Positions 63,563 through 64,000 of a DNA stretch of 64,000 bases are shown one piece after another; the stretch's first letter is position 1; every line of letters starts with the position of its first letter. Source of the stretch: an uncultured Lachnospiraceae bacterium. GTDB lineage: Bacteria > Bacillota > Clostridia > Lachnospirales > Lachnospiraceae. The position numbers and the translations under genes were made by a program. Under the pieces are notes generated by a model. The model was given only the letters and a program-made list of their open reading frames with translations, did not search any database and was not told the DNA's origin. The stretch spans positions 88,353 through 152,352 of the forward strand of contig CAKRQV010000007.1 in the NCBI GenBank assembly GCA_934394565.1, read 5' to 3'.

Positions 63563-64000
63563 TTACTTTACGCTGCGCTTTTTCTTCCTGCCGTAAACGG
63601 TTGTTACGGTTACTGCACCGCCGCTGACAAACAGCAGCGTGATCCATAGAAGCACATTGCTGGTGTCGCCGGTCTGCGGAGATTTGGAATCGTCCTTCAG
63701 CTTCGCCGTTACGGTGTCGGCTTTTTTGATTTCCTTTGTACCGTCCTTGTCGCTGTAATATTTACCGCAGCCTTTGCAGTACCAGTACTCAATATTGCCC
63801 TCGGTGGTCTTGGTCGCCGCAGTTGCCGGGAAGTGCTTTAAGTCGGTGTGGTTCTTCGCATCAAGCTCACCGTATTCCGCACCGCAGGCTTCGCACTTTG
63901 CCTTGTCCTTGCAGGTTGCTTTCCCGCCGGTGTGCTCAGTCAGCTTCTTGCCGCAATAATCACACTTGTGGTCTTTGTTATCGTCTGCACACTCGCTGAT
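63563..64000 (-). CDS. Sortase-anchored surface protein, 5' part beyond the window
   Basis: The visible 145 C-terminal residues end with a cell-wall sorting signal: SPQTGDTSN, hydrophobic VLLWITLLFVSGGAVTVTTVYG and RKKKRSVK. Before that are three CxxC elements (CDYCGKKL, CEACGAEYG, CKGCGKYYSDKDGTKEI) of the type seen in repeat-rich surface proteins of gut Firmicutes. SPQTGD is a variant of LPXTG. The stop codon is at 63563-63565. It is likely part of an acquired region next to the recombinase remnant. Confidence 0.85.
   Translation of the reverse strand: MSECADDNKDHKCDYCGKKLTEHTGGKATCKDKAKCEACGAEYGELDAKNHTDLKHFPATAATKTTEGNIEYWYCKGCGKYYSDKDGTKEIKKADTVTAKLKDDSKSPQTGDTSNVLLWITLLFVSGGAVTVTTVYGRKKKRSVK

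Noticed and set aside
1..64000. tRNA, rRNA or CRISPR arrays
   Set aside because: No spacer showed tRNA-like cloverleaf sequence, rRNA conserved stretches or regularly spaced direct repeats.

Overview
This window comes from a chromosome of a Gram-positive, low-to-mid GC anaerobe of the class Clostridia, most likely a Lachnospiraceae acetogen of the Blautia/Marvinbryantia kind. Three things point there: carbon monoxide dehydrogenase (cooS) with its maturation factors and metF (Wood-Ljungdahl pathway), the standard Firmicutes gene orders ylxM-ffh-rpsP-khpA-rimM-trmD-rplS and plsX-acpP-rnc-smc-ftsY, and a 391-residue-type PRPP synthetase. The species cannot be fixed from the sequence alone. I found no rRNA, tRNA or CRISPR.

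Layout. 0-3.8 kb: a minus-strand acetogenesis operon (small Cys/His protein, cooT, metF, cooC, cooS running off the left edge). 3.9-8.7 kb: DUF512 protein, der and plsY, divergent from prs. 8.8-24.5 kb: a long minus-strand housekeeping block for cell-wall editing, RNase HII, ribosome assembly, signal peptidase, ribosomal proteins, protein targeting, threonine dehydratase, chromosome condensation and phospholipid/fatty-acid synthesis. 24.9-28.1 kb: a lipoprotein, then a metal P-type ATPase with a small GxxxG membrane protein behind a promoter carrying two metal-repressor-like operators; this pair looks like a ferrosome (fez-type) locus. 28.3-40.2 kb: UPF0210/ACT pair, metallohydrolase, coaE, polA, dut, a GGDEF-GGDEF-EAL protein with feoA, pnp and rpsO. 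40.4-49 kb: murI, an unexplained 287-nt element built on a perfect 53-bp inverted repeat, a GntR-ABC transporter module, an aldo/keto reductase, and a glycerate utilisation locus (cdaR, glycerate kinase, GntP permease). 49-62.5 kb: lipoproteins, a nuclease-helicase fusion, a FliB-like methylase, a MATE pump, a CsoR-Mrp operon, an XRE-aminotransferase fusion, a DNA-repair/methylase cluster and coaD. 62.7-64 kb: the edge of a mobile or horizontally acquired region, with a decayed serine recombinase and the 3' end of a sortase-anchored surface protein.

How the genes work together: the left end carries the carbonyl branch and methyl-branch reductase of CO2 fixation plus nickel/ATPase factors that mature CODH. 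Metal handling recurs in the window (CooC/CooT for nickel, P1B ATPase, FeoA, CsoR, Mrp), which fits an iron-sulfur- and nickel-dependent anaerobe. Almost all genes in the first 40 kb lie on the minus strand, consistent with one replication arm. The strongest candidates for something undescribed are the giant hairpin at 41.3-41.6 kb, the ferrosome-like pair with its double operator at 28.1 kb, and the DNA-binding aminotransferase at 57-58.8 kb with its own palindromic promoter.
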